A stretch of DNA of 64,000 bases. Origin: Hephaestia sp. MAHUQ-44 (GTDB taxonomy: Bacteria > Pseudomonadota > Alphaproteobacteria > Sphingomonadales > Sphingomonadaceae). The position numbers and the translations under genes are program-made. The notes under the pieces were generated by a model, which saw only the letters and a list, made by a program, of their open reading frames with translations, was not told where the DNA came from and searched no databases. The stretch lies in assembly GCF_023806085.1 (NCBI RefSeq), contig NZ_JAMSLX010000005.1, forward strand, positions 186,001 to 250,000, read 5' to 3'. Positions 43,312-52,077 of the stretch are shown one piece after another. Every line of letters begins with the position of its first letter. The stretch's first letter is position 1.

Positions 43312-44768
43312 GATATGCCGTCTCCCTGCCGCAACGCGACGTCTTTGCCGCCTGGCGTACAGCAGCCCGGCAGGCGATCAGCCACCGCATCGCGCCCGAC
43401 GATATCGACTGGAACGGGCAAGGCGCGCTGTTCGCGAGCGCGGCGCTGCCCGAACCGGCCGCGGGCCACGCGGCCCGCGTGCCGGCCGACTTCATCGCGC
43501 TGGCAGGCGCGGTGATCTGGCATTCGGCGCCGGACCGTTTCCCCCTGCTCTATCAGGCGCTGTGGCGCCTCGACCAACATGACGGCACACCGCTATCGCC
43601 CGCCGACCCATTGGGCCGCAGGCTCGCGCTGATGGCCGCATCGGTAAAGCGCGACATCCACAAGATGCACGCGTTCGTCCGTTTCCGTGAACTCCCCGCG
43701 GCTGGCCCCCGACGCAGCTTCGGCGCCTGGTTCGAGCCGGCGCATCACACGCTGGAGCCGGGCGCCGCGTTTTTCGTCGAGCGCTTCGCCGATATGGATT
43801 GGCTGATCGCCACCCCTGCCCTGACGGCGCGCTTTACCGATGGCGTGCTCGACTTCGACACCGGGGGCGAACGGCCCGACTTGCCCGACGACGCGACCGA
43901 AGCGCTCTGGGCCACCTATTTCGCCAATATCTTCAATCCGGCGCGGGTCAAGCTGGCGGCGATGCGCGCCGAAATGCCGAAGAAATACTGGCACAATCTG
44001 CCCGAGACCCGCTTGATCCCCGCGATGCTGGCCGATGCCGAGGCACGCGTCGAGCGGATGCGCGCGGCCGGCGCCAGCGCGCCACGCCCCGGCGCGGCCG
44101 CGGTTTCGACGCGCTATCGCGCGACCTTGCCCATCGCGGCCGATACACCGGAAACGCTCGAACAAGCGCGACGGGCCGCGCGGCAATGCCGGCGCTGCGG
44201 CCTCTGCGAAGCCGCGACGCAAACGGTGTGGGGCGAAGGCGATGCCACCGCGCGGATCATGATCGTCGGCGAACAAGCAGGCGATCAGGAGGACCTTGCG
44301 GGGCGCCCTTTCATCGGCCCCGCCGGACAATTGCTTCGGTCGGCGATGCGCGATGCCGGCCTGGCACCCGAACGAACATGGCTCACCAATGCGGTCAAAC
44401 ATTTCAAATTCACGCCGCGCGGCAAAAGGCGGCTGCACCGGACGCCCGATCGCGATGAGATCGCGCATTGCCGCTGGTGGCTCGGCCTGGAACTGGCCTT
44501 TATCCAACCGCAGATCACGCTGGCGCTCGGGGCATCGGCGGCGTTCGCGTTGACCAACGACGCGCGCCCTATCGCGGAGCGACGCGGGGGCGTCGAAACC
44601 GGCCTGCATCGTGGCCCGGTACTGATGACATGGCACCCCGCCTACATTCTGCGCACCACCGATCCGGCCATGCGTGACCGCTTGCGCCGAGACCTCGTCG
44701 CGGATATTGGCGCTGCCCGGATCAGGGCGTCCAGCAGCGGTCTGCCGAATAGTCCGATTTCGGCATAG
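43308..44768 (+). CDS. UdgX-type uracil-DNA glycosylase fused to DUF4130
   Basis: A 486-residue two-domain protein. Residues ~1-240 are the DUF4130-type domain usually linked to the radical SAM partner. Residues ~270-486 are a UdgX domain with Fe-S cysteines in CRRCGLC (294-300), the pocket motif GEQAGDQEDLAGRPFIGPAG and the defining loop KRRLH with His377. In characterised mycobacterial UdgX the corresponding histidine of KRRIH forms a covalent bond to the uracil-site deoxyribose, so this protein should trap rather than turn over. Coupled to the rSAM gene by a 4-bp overlap and likely SOS-induced. Confidence 0.9.
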   Translation: MRYAVSLPQRDVFAAWRTAARQAISHRIAPDDIDWNGQGALFASAALPEPAAGHAARVPADFIALAGAVIWHSAPDRFPLLYQALWRLDQHDGTPLSPADPLGRRLALMAASVKRDIHKMHAFVRFRELPAAGPRRSFGAWFEPAHHTLEPGAAFFVERFADMDWLIATPALTARFTDGVLDFDTGGERPDLPDDATEALWATYFANIFNPARVKLAAMRAEMPKKYWHNLPETRLIPAMLADAEARVERMRAAGASAPRPGAAAVSTRYRATLPIAADTPETLEQARRAARQCRRCGLCEAATQTVWGEGDATARIMIVGEQAGDQEDLAGRPFIGPAGQLLRSAMRDAGLAPERTWLTNAVKHFKFTPRGKRRLHRTPDRDEIAHCRWWLGLELAFIQPQITLALGASAAFALTNDARPIAERRGGVETGLHRGPVLMTWHPAYILRTTDPAMRDRLRRDLVADIGAARIRASSSGLPNSPISA

Positions 44769-44804
44769 GGCCGAGGCCATCACGACCCCAACCCTACCCG
44801 ATCT

Positions 44805-45311
44805 TTACATGTTGACGGCGGCATTATCTCCCAGTTCAGGGGCACCGCCGGTCACCGCCGCGACCAACATCTTTGCACCCGAAACCAGCGCGCCGGGGCT
44901 GTCCCAAATCTCACCGCGTTCGGGCGTGACCGTCAGAAGCCGGATCGTCGGATCGTCCTTGCCCTCCCACCACATCTTATCCATTTTCGACCACAGTTCC
45001 GTGATCTTGGCGCGATCATCGGTCACCTTGGCTCGACCCGAAACCACCGCAAAACGGTAGTTTCCGGTATCGGCCCAGGCGAGAGACACGGTGGGAAACG
45101 CTTCGAGCTCGGCGTTTTTCTCGCCGCTGACGTCGGTGAGGAAGTAGATGGCGTTTTCGTCGCGGTTGGGCCGGGCCGACATCGGCCGGCTGCGCTGCTG
45201 TTCGCCATTCCAGGTCGTCAACATGCAGATGTCGATCTTGGCCGCCAATTCCCACACGCGATCGATGATCTCGTCGGGTGTGGCAGGGTTGTCGTGTTGA
45301 CGTTCCTTCAT
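44805..45311 (-). CDS. Pyridoxamine 5'-phosphate oxidase-fold general stress protein
   Basis: Flavin-binding split-barrel protein of 168 residues resembling general stress protein 26. Recognisable are ICMLTTWNGEQQRSRPMSA, YFLTDVSGEKNAELEAFPTVSLAWAD and the C-terminal MWWEGKDDPTIRLLTVTPERGEIWDS. The ATG at 45311 has AAGGAG seven bases upstream; longer frames further 5' are spurious. Converges on udgX. Enzymatic role uncertain. Confidence 0.85.
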   Translation of the reverse strand: MKERQHDNPATPDEIIDRVWELAAKIDICMLTTWNGEQQRSRPMSARPNRDENAIYFLTDVSGEKNAELEAFPTVSLAWADTGNYRFAVVSGRAKVTDDRAKITELWSKMDKMWWEGKDDPTIRLLTVTPERGEIWDSPGALVSGAKMLVAAVTGGAPELGDNAAVNM

Positions 45312-45433
45312 GGAGGATCTCCTTTGGGGGGCCTCTTCAACGTCAAGGGCGCGGGAGCCGTTCCACGCAGGATACGCTATGGCGTCCCCGACGCAGCGAC
45401 CGCACTGGCCCCGATCGGTGCCCGTCGGGTCAT

Positions 45434-45862
45434 TTACCCACGCAGCCTGCGTAGCAACGATCGCAACCTCGAAAACGCCAGTCCCGCCAGTGTATAGACC
45501 AGCGTGGCAACGACGATCGACACGATCGTGACGTCGCGCACCGCACCATCCTCGCCTGCGCACAGCAAGAAGCGCGAAACGCCCTGCTGGCCCGGTTTGT
45601 AGGAATAGCTGTTCGAAACGATCTCGATGCCGCTGCCGCAGACGAACGGCTGGGCAACGATCGCCACGATCGGCGGATAAACCGCGCCACCCGCGATGGC
45701 CAACATCATGGCAACCAAGCCCCAGCCCAGCGCACTGGCCAACAGGTCCCCGCTGCGCAACCCCTCCAGCCTGGCCTGCAACCAGACAAGGCCCAGGATT
45801 GCGATCACGATTCCCGGCCCGATCAGCGCGCGCAAGAGAATGCTGTTGTCACCCGCCGTCAT
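45434..45862 (-). CDS. Uncharacterised membrane protein with the YKPGQQGV motif (A)
   Basis: A 142-residue protein with two N-terminal transmembrane helices (about 9-29 and 42-62), an extracytoplasmic loop of ~45 residues containing two cysteines, and a third helix (about 113-133) with a basic tail. The loop SNSYSYKPGQQGVSRFLLC is closely similar to that of the product at 46400-47116, so the two are paralogues. Its ATG overlaps the stop of the upstream lipoprotein gene (ATGA). I do not recognise a named family. Confidence 0.75.
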   Translation of the reverse strand: MTAGDNSILLRALIGPGIVIAILGLVWLQARLEGLRSGDLLASALGWGLVAMMLAIAGGAVYPPIVAIVAQPFVCGSGIEIVSNSYSYKPGQQGVSRFLLCAGEDGAVRDVTIVSIVVATLVYTLAGLAFSRLRSLLRRLRG

Positions 45863-46365
45863 CGATCGGGGCCGGGCCGCCGCGTCCCGGCCACCAGCGG
45901 CACGGTCGCGGTTTCACAATGGCAGGCATATTGTCGCCAGGCCGGAGCGTCGATCGGGCATTGGCAGAGATATTCGGCCTCGTGCCCGCATCCGGCGACG
46001 TGGAAGGCTTTATAATACCAGTCGAATCCTTCCGAATAAGGCGCATGTTTCGCCTGCCACAGCGCCAGACGCTGCGGATCGGCGAGAATATCCGCGGGTG
46101 GATCGGGGATCGGGTGTTCGCGCTTGCGCACCTCGCTCCAGCGCACGCCGTCGATCTGCGTCGCCGTCACCCGCTCGATCGGGCACGTGACGGCCCTGGC
46201 CAGCGTGTCGCGCGCTGCCTCTTCATGGCTCGCACAGGCCGCGACAACCATCGCGGCCGCGATCGCCAGCATGCCTCCCGACCGACGACCCGCCACCCCG
46301 CGACGCTCCTTGCGCAAACGGCGCGGGCGGGGCCTGGCCGCGACACGAAATCGAAACGTGCTCAT
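45859..46365 (-). CDS. Predicted lipoprotein of unknown function
   Basis: 168 codons from ATG 46365. The first ~30 residues are very basic; a later in-frame ATG (46272) gives MLAIAAAMVVAACAS, a lipoprotein signal with the lipobox cysteine, so translation may really start there (137 residues). The mature part is rich in Cys, Trp and Tyr (for example CGHEAEYLCQCPIDAPAWRQYACHCE). It is coupled to the membrane protein gene downstream. No family recognised. Confidence 0.65.
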   Translation of the reverse strand: MSTFRFRVAARPRPRRLRKERRGVAGRRSGGMLAIAAAMVVAACASHEEAARDTLARAVTCPIERVTATQIDGVRWSEVRKREHPIPDPPADILADPQRLALWQAKHAPYSEGFDWYYKAFHVAGCGHEAEYLCQCPIDAPAWRQYACHCETATVPLVAGTRRPGPDR

Positions 46366-46399
46366 TGCATCGCCTCCCCCGCGAGCCCCATGGTTCCGG

Positions 46400-47116
46400 T
46401 CATAGGTCCGACAATATCGCCGCCCGGCTGGCTTGATATTCGGTCTCCGAGATCAGCCCGGCATCGCGCAGCGACACAAGGTGGCGGAGCCGCTCCTCGA
46501 CCTGCCCCCGGCGCGGGTCCGGTGTCCGCATGGGGCGGCGCACGATATCGGCATCGACGCGCAGCCGATCGGCAAGCGCGCTTCCGCGCGCATCCGCCGT
46601 TCGCGCATCGGCGCCGACGTGCCCACCGGTGGCCCTGCGCGGCTTCAGCAGCCGGCGGAGAACCATCAGCACCAGTGCCGCAGCCAGGAAGATCAACGTG
46701 TAATAGACGGTCGCGGCGCCGATCGTCCGCAAGGTGATATCGCGCGAGCTACCGTCCGCACCGAGGCAGAAGATGACGCGCGCGACGCCCTGCTGCCCCG
46801 GTTTGTAGGAATAATTGTGCGACAGGGCCTCGACCGTCCCGTCGCAGACATAGGGCGCAGCGACCGTCACCAGCGGCGGATGGATCGCGCCGCCCGCGGT
46901 CGCCACCATCAGTCCGCAGAAGGCGCAGACCGGCACCACGAGCAGCATCGCACATCCGAACCGCGCGACGGGCCGGGGCAGGCTGTGAAGCGCACCCCCG
47001 CCGCCCCCGCCGCGTCGCACCACGCGCGCGATCAGCACCACGACCAGCGGGATGATCAGAAACGGCAGCCAGCCGGCGATGAACATCGCCAGCGTGAAGA
47101 TCGTCGCATCGTTCAT
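46400..47116 (-). CDS. Membrane protein with YKPGQQGV loop and C-terminal SHOCT domain (B)
   Basis: A 238-residue protein: transmembrane helices at about 6-30, 52-76 and 131-152, a loop with two cysteines containing HNYSYKPGQQGVARVIFC, then a cytoplasmic linker and a C-terminal SHOCT domain (RLRHLVSLRDAGLISETEYQASRAAIL). The membrane part is paralogous to the product at 45434-45862, which lacks the SHOCT tail. SHOCT domains occur at protein ends and are thought to mediate oligomerisation. Function unknown. Confidence 0.75.
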   Translation of the reverse strand: MNDATIFTLAMFIAGWLPFLIIPLVVVLIARVVRRGGGGGGALHSLPRPVARFGCAMLLVVPVCAFCGLMVATAGGAIHPPLVTVAAPYVCDGTVEALSHNYSYKPGQQGVARVIFCLGADGSSRDITLRTIGAATVYYTLIFLAAALVLMVLRRLLKPRRATGGHVGADARTADARGSALADRLRVDADIVRRPMRTPDPRRGQVEERLRHLVSLRDAGLISETEYQASRAAILSDL

Positions 47117-47158
47117 CGCCTGCCGCCCCCAGACCTGCCGCTCATCGGATCGCGCCGG

Positions 47159-47833
47159 TCACAGACCCGACAATATCTCGGCGCGCTTGGCCTGATATTC
47201 GGTTTCGGAAACCAGACCGTCGTCGCGTAACGATTGAAGCCGACGAAGCCTGTCCTCGGCACCGGTGGCTGCCGCATCGTCTGCAGGGTCCGCACCGGTG
47301 CTCGCCGTCGCCCGCCCGCCGACCATCCCGTCGCCGTTCAGGTCGATCCCGGTCATGGCTTCAAAAGCGACAATCGCCTCGTCCGTTGCGGGCTGCCCGT
47401 TGACGCTGATGCTTGCCGGCATTCCGAACACAACCCCAGATCGCGGCGCGTGCGCGCCGGCACCGGTTGACGCGGCCCGCTGATCAGCACCATTGAGCCG
47501 GCTCGCGACCTGCGCCGCCTGCTGGGCGCCGCGCTCCGAACCCGAAGGGACCCGATCCCACAGGATCACATATTTGTGAGGATCGTCGCGTTCGGCGAGA
47601 ACCGGCAGCACGACGCCGGGCATCGGCCATTGGGCCAAGCGAACGATGCTCGCCTTTCGGACCGCCACACTGGGCTGGCCGGGAATCGTGACGACGAGAT
47701 GCATCACGCACATGCCGCCGCCGCCGCTCTTATGGGGTGGCATGCTGGCCGATACGACCTGCGCTGTACCCTCCACCGGATCGGCAAGGTTTGGCTTGCC
47801 AAGCGCGTCGATCAGATTTCCGAAAAAGCCCAT
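47159..47833 (-). CDS. SHOCT-domain protein with a calcium-loop-like segment
   Basis: A 224-residue cytoplasmic-looking protein. The N-terminal half resembles small beta-barrel proteins (QVVSASMPPHKSGGGGMCVM). A segment TGIDLNGDGMVGG resembles a single EF-hand-type Asp-rich loop. The C-terminal SHOCT domain (DRLRRLQSLRDDGLVSETEY) is nearly the same as that of the adjacent membrane protein, suggesting the two products associate. Three bases separate it from the upstream LprI-like gene. Confidence 0.72.
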   Translation of the reverse strand: MGFFGNLIDALGKPNLADPVEGTAQVVSASMPPHKSGGGGMCVMHLVVTIPGQPSVAVRKASIVRLAQWPMPGVVLPVLAERDDPHKYVILWDRVPSGSERGAQQAAQVASRLNGADQRAASTGAGAHAPRSGVVFGMPASISVNGQPATDEAIVAFEAMTGIDLNGDGMVGGRATASTGADPADDAAATGAEDRLRRLQSLRDDGLVSETEYQAKRAEILSGL

Positions 47834-47836
47834 GAA

Positions 47837-49132
47837 TCACCTGTTGTCGGCGATGGCGGCAATGCAGAAACGTTCGGGCGCCGCAATATCCGGCCCCGAC
47901 AGCGTTTCATCGCCGCAGCGGTTGTGCGTCGACCACAGAATCGTCCCGCGATCGGCGGCCATGGCATAAGGGCGGTCGCCCCGCGCGGTACCGGCGATGC
48001 GGCGTTCCACCCGCGTCGCCATATCGAGCAACGAGACGCCGGTATCGGCGGCATAGACCAGCCGCGAGCGCGGATCGTCGATCACGAAATGCGCCAGTTC
48101 CCACCCGCCCCATCCGACCAGATAGGAGACAGCGCCCGGCGCGCGCGGGCGGACGTGGAGATCGATCGTGGCGTGGCCGTGATCGGCCGCCCAGACGAGA
48201 AAGGCGTCATTGCCCTGCACGGGTTCGATGACGGCATCGTCGGTGGCAAGCGCCTCGTCATCCACCGCCAGATCGGTGCTGATAGGTTGGAAGCGCCCGT
48301 CGAGGGCACCCGACGGATCGCGCACGCGCTGGCTACCCTTGATCGACGCCTTGTAGATGGCGGTCGTGCCTTCCTCGCCATCGCCGCTTCCGCCCCACAA
48401 AGCGACGCGGACGAAGATCGTGTCGCCCTGCCACGCCAGCGCCTTGATCGCGGCGACAGCGCCATCGGGATAAGGCGGCGCGCCTCGATGCGGTCGCGGG
48501 GTTGCCGGCACCAGCTTGCCGTCGGCGACCCGGTACAGCCACAATTGATCGGGCAGATCGAGGTCCTGACTGGGCAGCAGGATGGCGACATGCTTGCCAT
48601 CGGGCGCGAGCCGCATCGCCGTGATCGGCACCTGATCGTCCGCGACGAGTTCGGGACGCGCGCGGACGATCGGCCGCAGGTCGATCTCGCGCACCGCCTG
48701 CGTCGCAATCGGCGCGGCAACCCCGTCCACCAATGCGCGACGACGATCGAGATAGACGGTCATCAGGCAGAGGCGGGCCGGTTCGCGCAATCCGGCCGAA
48801 GGTGCGGTCAGTTGGGCGAAGGTCCGATCACCGACGCAGCGGCAGTCGCGCTCGACCAGCCAATCGCGCTGGGTGGCCAGCAGCGCGGCGCGCGCGGGGC
48901 CCGAGGCCGCATCGCGCGCCGCGCGATAGGTTCGCGAGAGCGCCAGATCCTGCCAGCGCAGCGTCGCATCGGCGCAGATGAAGCGATCGATCGCGCGTGT
49001 GGCCTTGCCGCAATCGAACCCGGCCGGGACCGTGGCCGGTGGCGGTGCGGCGGACGAGACGCCCCCCACCCCGGCCATGGCAAACACCGCGAGCAGCAAA
49101 CCACCCAACCCCATGCCCGCCCTGCTAATCAT
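47837..49132 (-). CDS. Secreted protein with LprI/DUF1311-type N-terminal domain
   Basis: About 431 residues with a signal peptide ending near SSAAPPP. Residues ~40-135 match the lysozyme-inhibitor LprI/DUF1311 pattern: paired cysteines in FDCGKATRAIDRFICAD, LSRTYRAARD, TQRDWLVERDCRCVG and CLMTVYLDRRRAL. The remaining ~290 residues look beta-rich with repeated D/G-containing strands, possibly a propeller. ATG 49132 overlaps the preceding gene by 8 bp; ATG 49114 has a better ribosome-binding site (AGGGCGG) and would still keep the signal peptide. Role may involve lysozyme tolerance, inferred only. Confidence 0.7.
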   Translation of the reverse strand: MISRAGMGLGGLLLAVFAMAGVGGVSSAAPPPATVPAGFDCGKATRAIDRFICADATLRWQDLALSRTYRAARDAASGPARAALLATQRDWLVERDCRCVGDRTFAQLTAPSAGLREPARLCLMTVYLDRRRALVDGVAAPIATQAVREIDLRPIVRARPELVADDQVPITAMRLAPDGKHVAILLPSQDLDLPDQLWLYRVADGKLVPATPRPHRGAPPYPDGAVAAIKALAWQGDTIFVRVALWGGSGDGEEGTTAIYKASIKGSQRVRDPSGALDGRFQPISTDLAVDDEALATDDAVIEPVQGNDAFLVWAADHGHATIDLHVRPRAPGAVSYLVGWGGWELAHFVIDDPRSRLVYAADTGVSLLDMATRVERRIAGTARGDRPYAMAADRGTILWSTHNRCGDETLSGPDIAAPERFCIAAIADNR

Positions 49133-49922
49133 GGACGATGATCCGCGGATCGTCGCACAAATTCTGGATCGCGATCGGAAGCGGATCGCTGCAGCAATCC
49201 TCTTCTTTCTCTGCGAAAAGCACCGAGATTTCATAGGCGCAGATCCCGGCGCCGCCGGGGATGGTCATGGTCCGCTGGCGCCCCGGCGCCAGCCCGCCAT
49301 AACCGAACGTGTCCGAATCGAGTTCGATGGAATCGAGGTCGCGCAGTGCAAGCTGCACGAGGCGGCGGCGGGTCTTGTTGGTCACCGCCACTTTCAGGTC
49401 GTCGGCGGGCGCGGCCCGCGCGGCGGTGCCGCACAATGCGAGCAACGGCGCAGCGGCCGCGGCCACCCCGTCGAGCGGATAACGGGCCGCGACACCGCCG
49501 ACGCTGACGGTCAATTGCCCCGTCGACGCCAGGATCGCTTCGAGCGGCGCATCGAGCGTCACCTGGCCCTTGAGGTGCAGGAGATCGTCCATTTCCTGTG
49601 CCTGAACACGGGCCGGGAAGGTTACCGTCGCGCGCCCGGCGCTCAAGCTGACGGACAATTTTGCCCCGGTAGCCGCGCGCACCGGTGGGTGGACCAGATA
49701 GGCCGATACGATCGCGGCGCGGCGGTCGCAAATGAACACCAGTGATGTATCATCGCTGTCGGGCACGCCGTACACGAGGCGTGACTGTTCGGCGCCATCG
49801 ACGCCGTACCAGCGTGGCTGATCGTCCTGTGCCAAGGCGGGCGCTGCCCACAGCGCCGTGGCCATGGCGAGCAACGCGCCCGATGCTGAAACCCTGCAAT
49901 CGTTCGTGAATCGCACAATCAT
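49125..49922 (-). CDS. Secreted protein of unknown function
   Basis: A 265-residue exported protein with a signal peptide ending in ALAQ (about residue 32). The mature N-terminal half has beta-strand character and a central cysteine (LVFICDRRAAIVSAYLV); the C-terminal part contains a Cys-Cys pair (EKEEDCCSDPLP). It is the first gene of the minus-strand cluster running to about 45434, with overlaps or tiny gaps between members, so the group is probably one operon transcribed from the 49923-50325 interval. Confidence 0.68.
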   Translation of the reverse strand: MIVRFTNDCRVSASGALLAMATALWAAPALAQDDQPRWYGVDGAEQSRLVYGVPDSDDTSLVFICDRRAAIVSAYLVHPPVRAATGAKLSVSLSAGRATVTFPARVQAQEMDDLLHLKGQVTLDAPLEAILASTGQLTVSVGGVAARYPLDGVAAAAAPLLALCGTAARAAPADDLKVAVTNKTRRRLVQLALRDLDSIELDSDTFGYGGLAPGRQRTMTIPGGAGICAYEISVLFAEKEEDCCSDPLPIAIQNLCDDPRIIVHD

Positions 49923-50219
49923 CTTGTCTGTCTCCAGCCGCGATGGTGATTAACGGCCTGCCCATGCCTCACGAGATGTCTCGCGCACATGGACAGGCCG
50001 AACGGGGCAACCGGACAGAGATGGAGGGAAGCCAGGGTGGCCCGTTCTCTCTGTGTCGGTCGACGGATGGATCGTCGGGTCGCTAGCGACGCATCCGTCC
50101 CCGTATCAGAAGCCGAGCGCGCACCCCGGGCTGTCCGGTATCGGGCACAACAATCGACGCTGACGCATGAGACTCTCCCCTTTGCAGCGGTGATGCCACG
50201 GGGCGCGGAAGCCTGTCTC

Positions 50220-50254
50220 GGACCAGACGGCACGCGAGATGGACCAGACGGCAC
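50220..50254 (+). promoter_or_regulatory. Direct repeat upstream of the AraC regulator (candidate operator)
   Basis: GGACCAGACGGCAC occurs at 50220-50233 and again at 50241-50254, exactly 21 bp apart, which is the spacing of tandem AraC half-sites. It is 72-106 bp before the AraC-type gene and about 300 bp from the divergent secreted-protein operon. The rest of the 49923-50325 interval has no gene that I can support. Confidence 0.5.
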
Positions 50255-50325
50255 TCGATCGATAGGGTGCCGGAACGACACCGTACTATCGCGTCGGACA
50301 TCGCGGCACAGAACGGAAAAAGAGC

Positions 50326-51291
50326 ATGAACTCGGCTTACCTATCGCACCGATTGTCCACCGCCTCGGTGCCGATGCGCGACCGTCTGTCAATGTGGCGC
50401 GAAGTGTTCGGGCAAGCGATGGCCCGGCTCGATATCGAAGCCGTTGGGGATGCACCCTTTCATGCCGAAGGCACCTTATGCGCGCTGCCCGGCGCGGCCT
50501 ATGCCTCGGTGCTCGCGTCGCCGGTTCGGGTCGCGCGGACACGCGGCCTGATTGCAGCGGACAGCGCCGAAATGATCTATCTCATCACCGCCGATGCGCC
50601 GGTGGAGGTCGTCCAGAACGGACAGGAACGGGTGCTCGCGACCGGCGATGCGATCTTCCTGCGCGGCGGCGAGGTCTCCAGCATTCTGTCCGATGGACCA
50701 AACCGCTTCACCAACATCGCCGTCGCGCTCAACGACCTTCGCGCGCTCTATGCGGGTGCCGACGATCTGGCGATGCGCGTTGTCCCCCGTCAAAGCGATC
50801 TGCTGGGGCTGCTCCACGGCTATGTCGACATGCTGCGGATGCGCGGCGATGCAGCCCTGAAGGGCGCCGAACCTCTCGCCGCCGGGCATATCCGCGACCT
50901 GATCGGCGCCATCGCCGCCCAGGACGACGGCGCGGGGATAGAGGAAGCCGGCGTAAAGGCCGCACGGCGGCGCGCGATCAAGGCCGACATCGCGGCGCGG
51001 TTGTGCGACTCCCGGCTCAATATCACCGCGGTTGCGGCCAAGGCCGGGATCAGCCCGCGCTATGTCCGCCGTCTGTTTCAGGACGAGGGCAGCAGCTTTT
51101 CGGCGTATATTCTCGGCCAGCGGCTCGAACGCGCGCATCGCCTGATCCTGCATCCCGGCCCCGCGCCGCGGACGATCGCGGCGATTGCCTATGCGTGCGG
51201 CTTTGGCGACCTGTCCTATTTCAACCGCACCTTCCGCCAGCGCTTCGCGATGACCCCATCGGATCTGCGCGGGGGAATGGGCGCCGCCTAA
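50326..51291 (+). CDS. AraC-family transcriptional regulator
   Basis: A 321-residue regulator. The N-terminal ~180 residues are a cupin-like sensor domain of the AraC-binding-like type (SMWREVFGQAMARLDIEA, ATGDAIFLRGGE). The C-terminal two helix-turn-helix units include ITAVAAKAGISPRYVRRLF and TIAAIAYACGFGDLSYFNRTF, ending RFAMTPSDLRG, which is diagnostic. It is divergent from the secreted/SHOCT operon and is the obvious candidate to control it. Ligand unknown. Confidence 0.92.
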   Translation: MNSAYLSHRLSTASVPMRDRLSMWREVFGQAMARLDIEAVGDAPFHAEGTLCALPGAAYASVLASPVRVARTRGLIAADSAEMIYLITADAPVEVVQNGQERVLATGDAIFLRGGEVSSILSDGPNRFTNIAVALNDLRALYAGADDLAMRVVPRQSDLLGLLHGYVDMLRMRGDAALKGAEPLAAGHIRDLIGAIAAQDDGAGIEEAGVKAARRRAIKADIAARLCDSRLNITAVAAKAGISPRYVRRLFQDEGSSFSAYILGQRLERAHRLILHPGPAPRTIAAIAYACGFGDLSYFNRTFRQRFAMTPSDLRGGMGAA

Positions 51292-51322
51292 ACGCCACCC
51301 CATCCGCGCTGGAAAGACGGGC

Positions 51323-52049
51323 TTATCCGCTCCCCTTGTGCCGCAGCTTGGCGATGATCGCGGCGACGCCCGCATCGATCCCGCCGCGGAGATCGCCGCG
51401 CCGGAACAGCGGCAAAATCGCACCTTCCATGATCTCGGTGCAGGTGGCATCGGGCAACGCGCTTTCGAGCCCGCGCCCCACCGCGATCCGCGCCTTGCGT
51501 TCGGCCGGTGCGACCAGCAGCACGATGCCGTCGTTGTGCGCGCGCCGCCCGATGCCCATCCATTCGCCAAAGCGGTGGTATATGCCGCGATGTCTTCGCC
51601 GCCGAGCGTAGGCACCGTGACGACGACAAACTGGTGCCCGCTCATCCGTTCGAACGCGGCGAGCCGGGTCTCGAGTGCACCTTGTCCGCAACGGACAGAA
51701 TAGCGGCGGCATCGGTGACGCGGCCCTGCATGGGCTGCAACGCCGCAGCCGATTGTACCGGTGTCGCGGTGACCGCGACGATATCCGGCGACGGCGCGAC
51801 CGGTGTCGGCGGCGCAACCCGATTACCAAGGCTATCGGCCGGTTGGGCACCACTCTCGGCCGCCCATTGCCCGCCCTGATGCGTGCCGCGCCAATGCAAG
51901 GCGCCTGCGGCAACGATCGCGAAGGCTCCGATGGCGATGAGCGGATAGCAGAGCAGTTCCGCCTTTCCGAACCCGCGTTTCATCACCGCGCCGAACAGGA
52001 TCAACCCCACGCCGCCGATCAGAAACAAGAGACCGCCGCCGTCGATCAC
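51323..52049 (-). pseudogene. TPM-domain membrane protein, disrupted by two single-base deletions
   Basis: Reading from ATG 52049, the protein has two hydrophobic N-terminal segments and enters a TPM domain (GRVTDAAAILSVADK), then goes out of frame near 51676-51682. The next frame carries TRLAAFERMSGHQFVVVTVP and TLGGEDIAAYTTALAN, then breaks near 51552-51558; the third frame continues GIGRRAHNDGIVLLVAPAER and finishes GGIDAGVAAIIAKL, ending at 51323. Restoring one G at each place gives an uninterrupted TPM (YgcG-like) domain. Either a decayed gene or two sequencing errors. Confidence 0.82.
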
Positions 52050-52077
52050 AGCGGCGCGGCCTCCGCCGGCATCGCCA

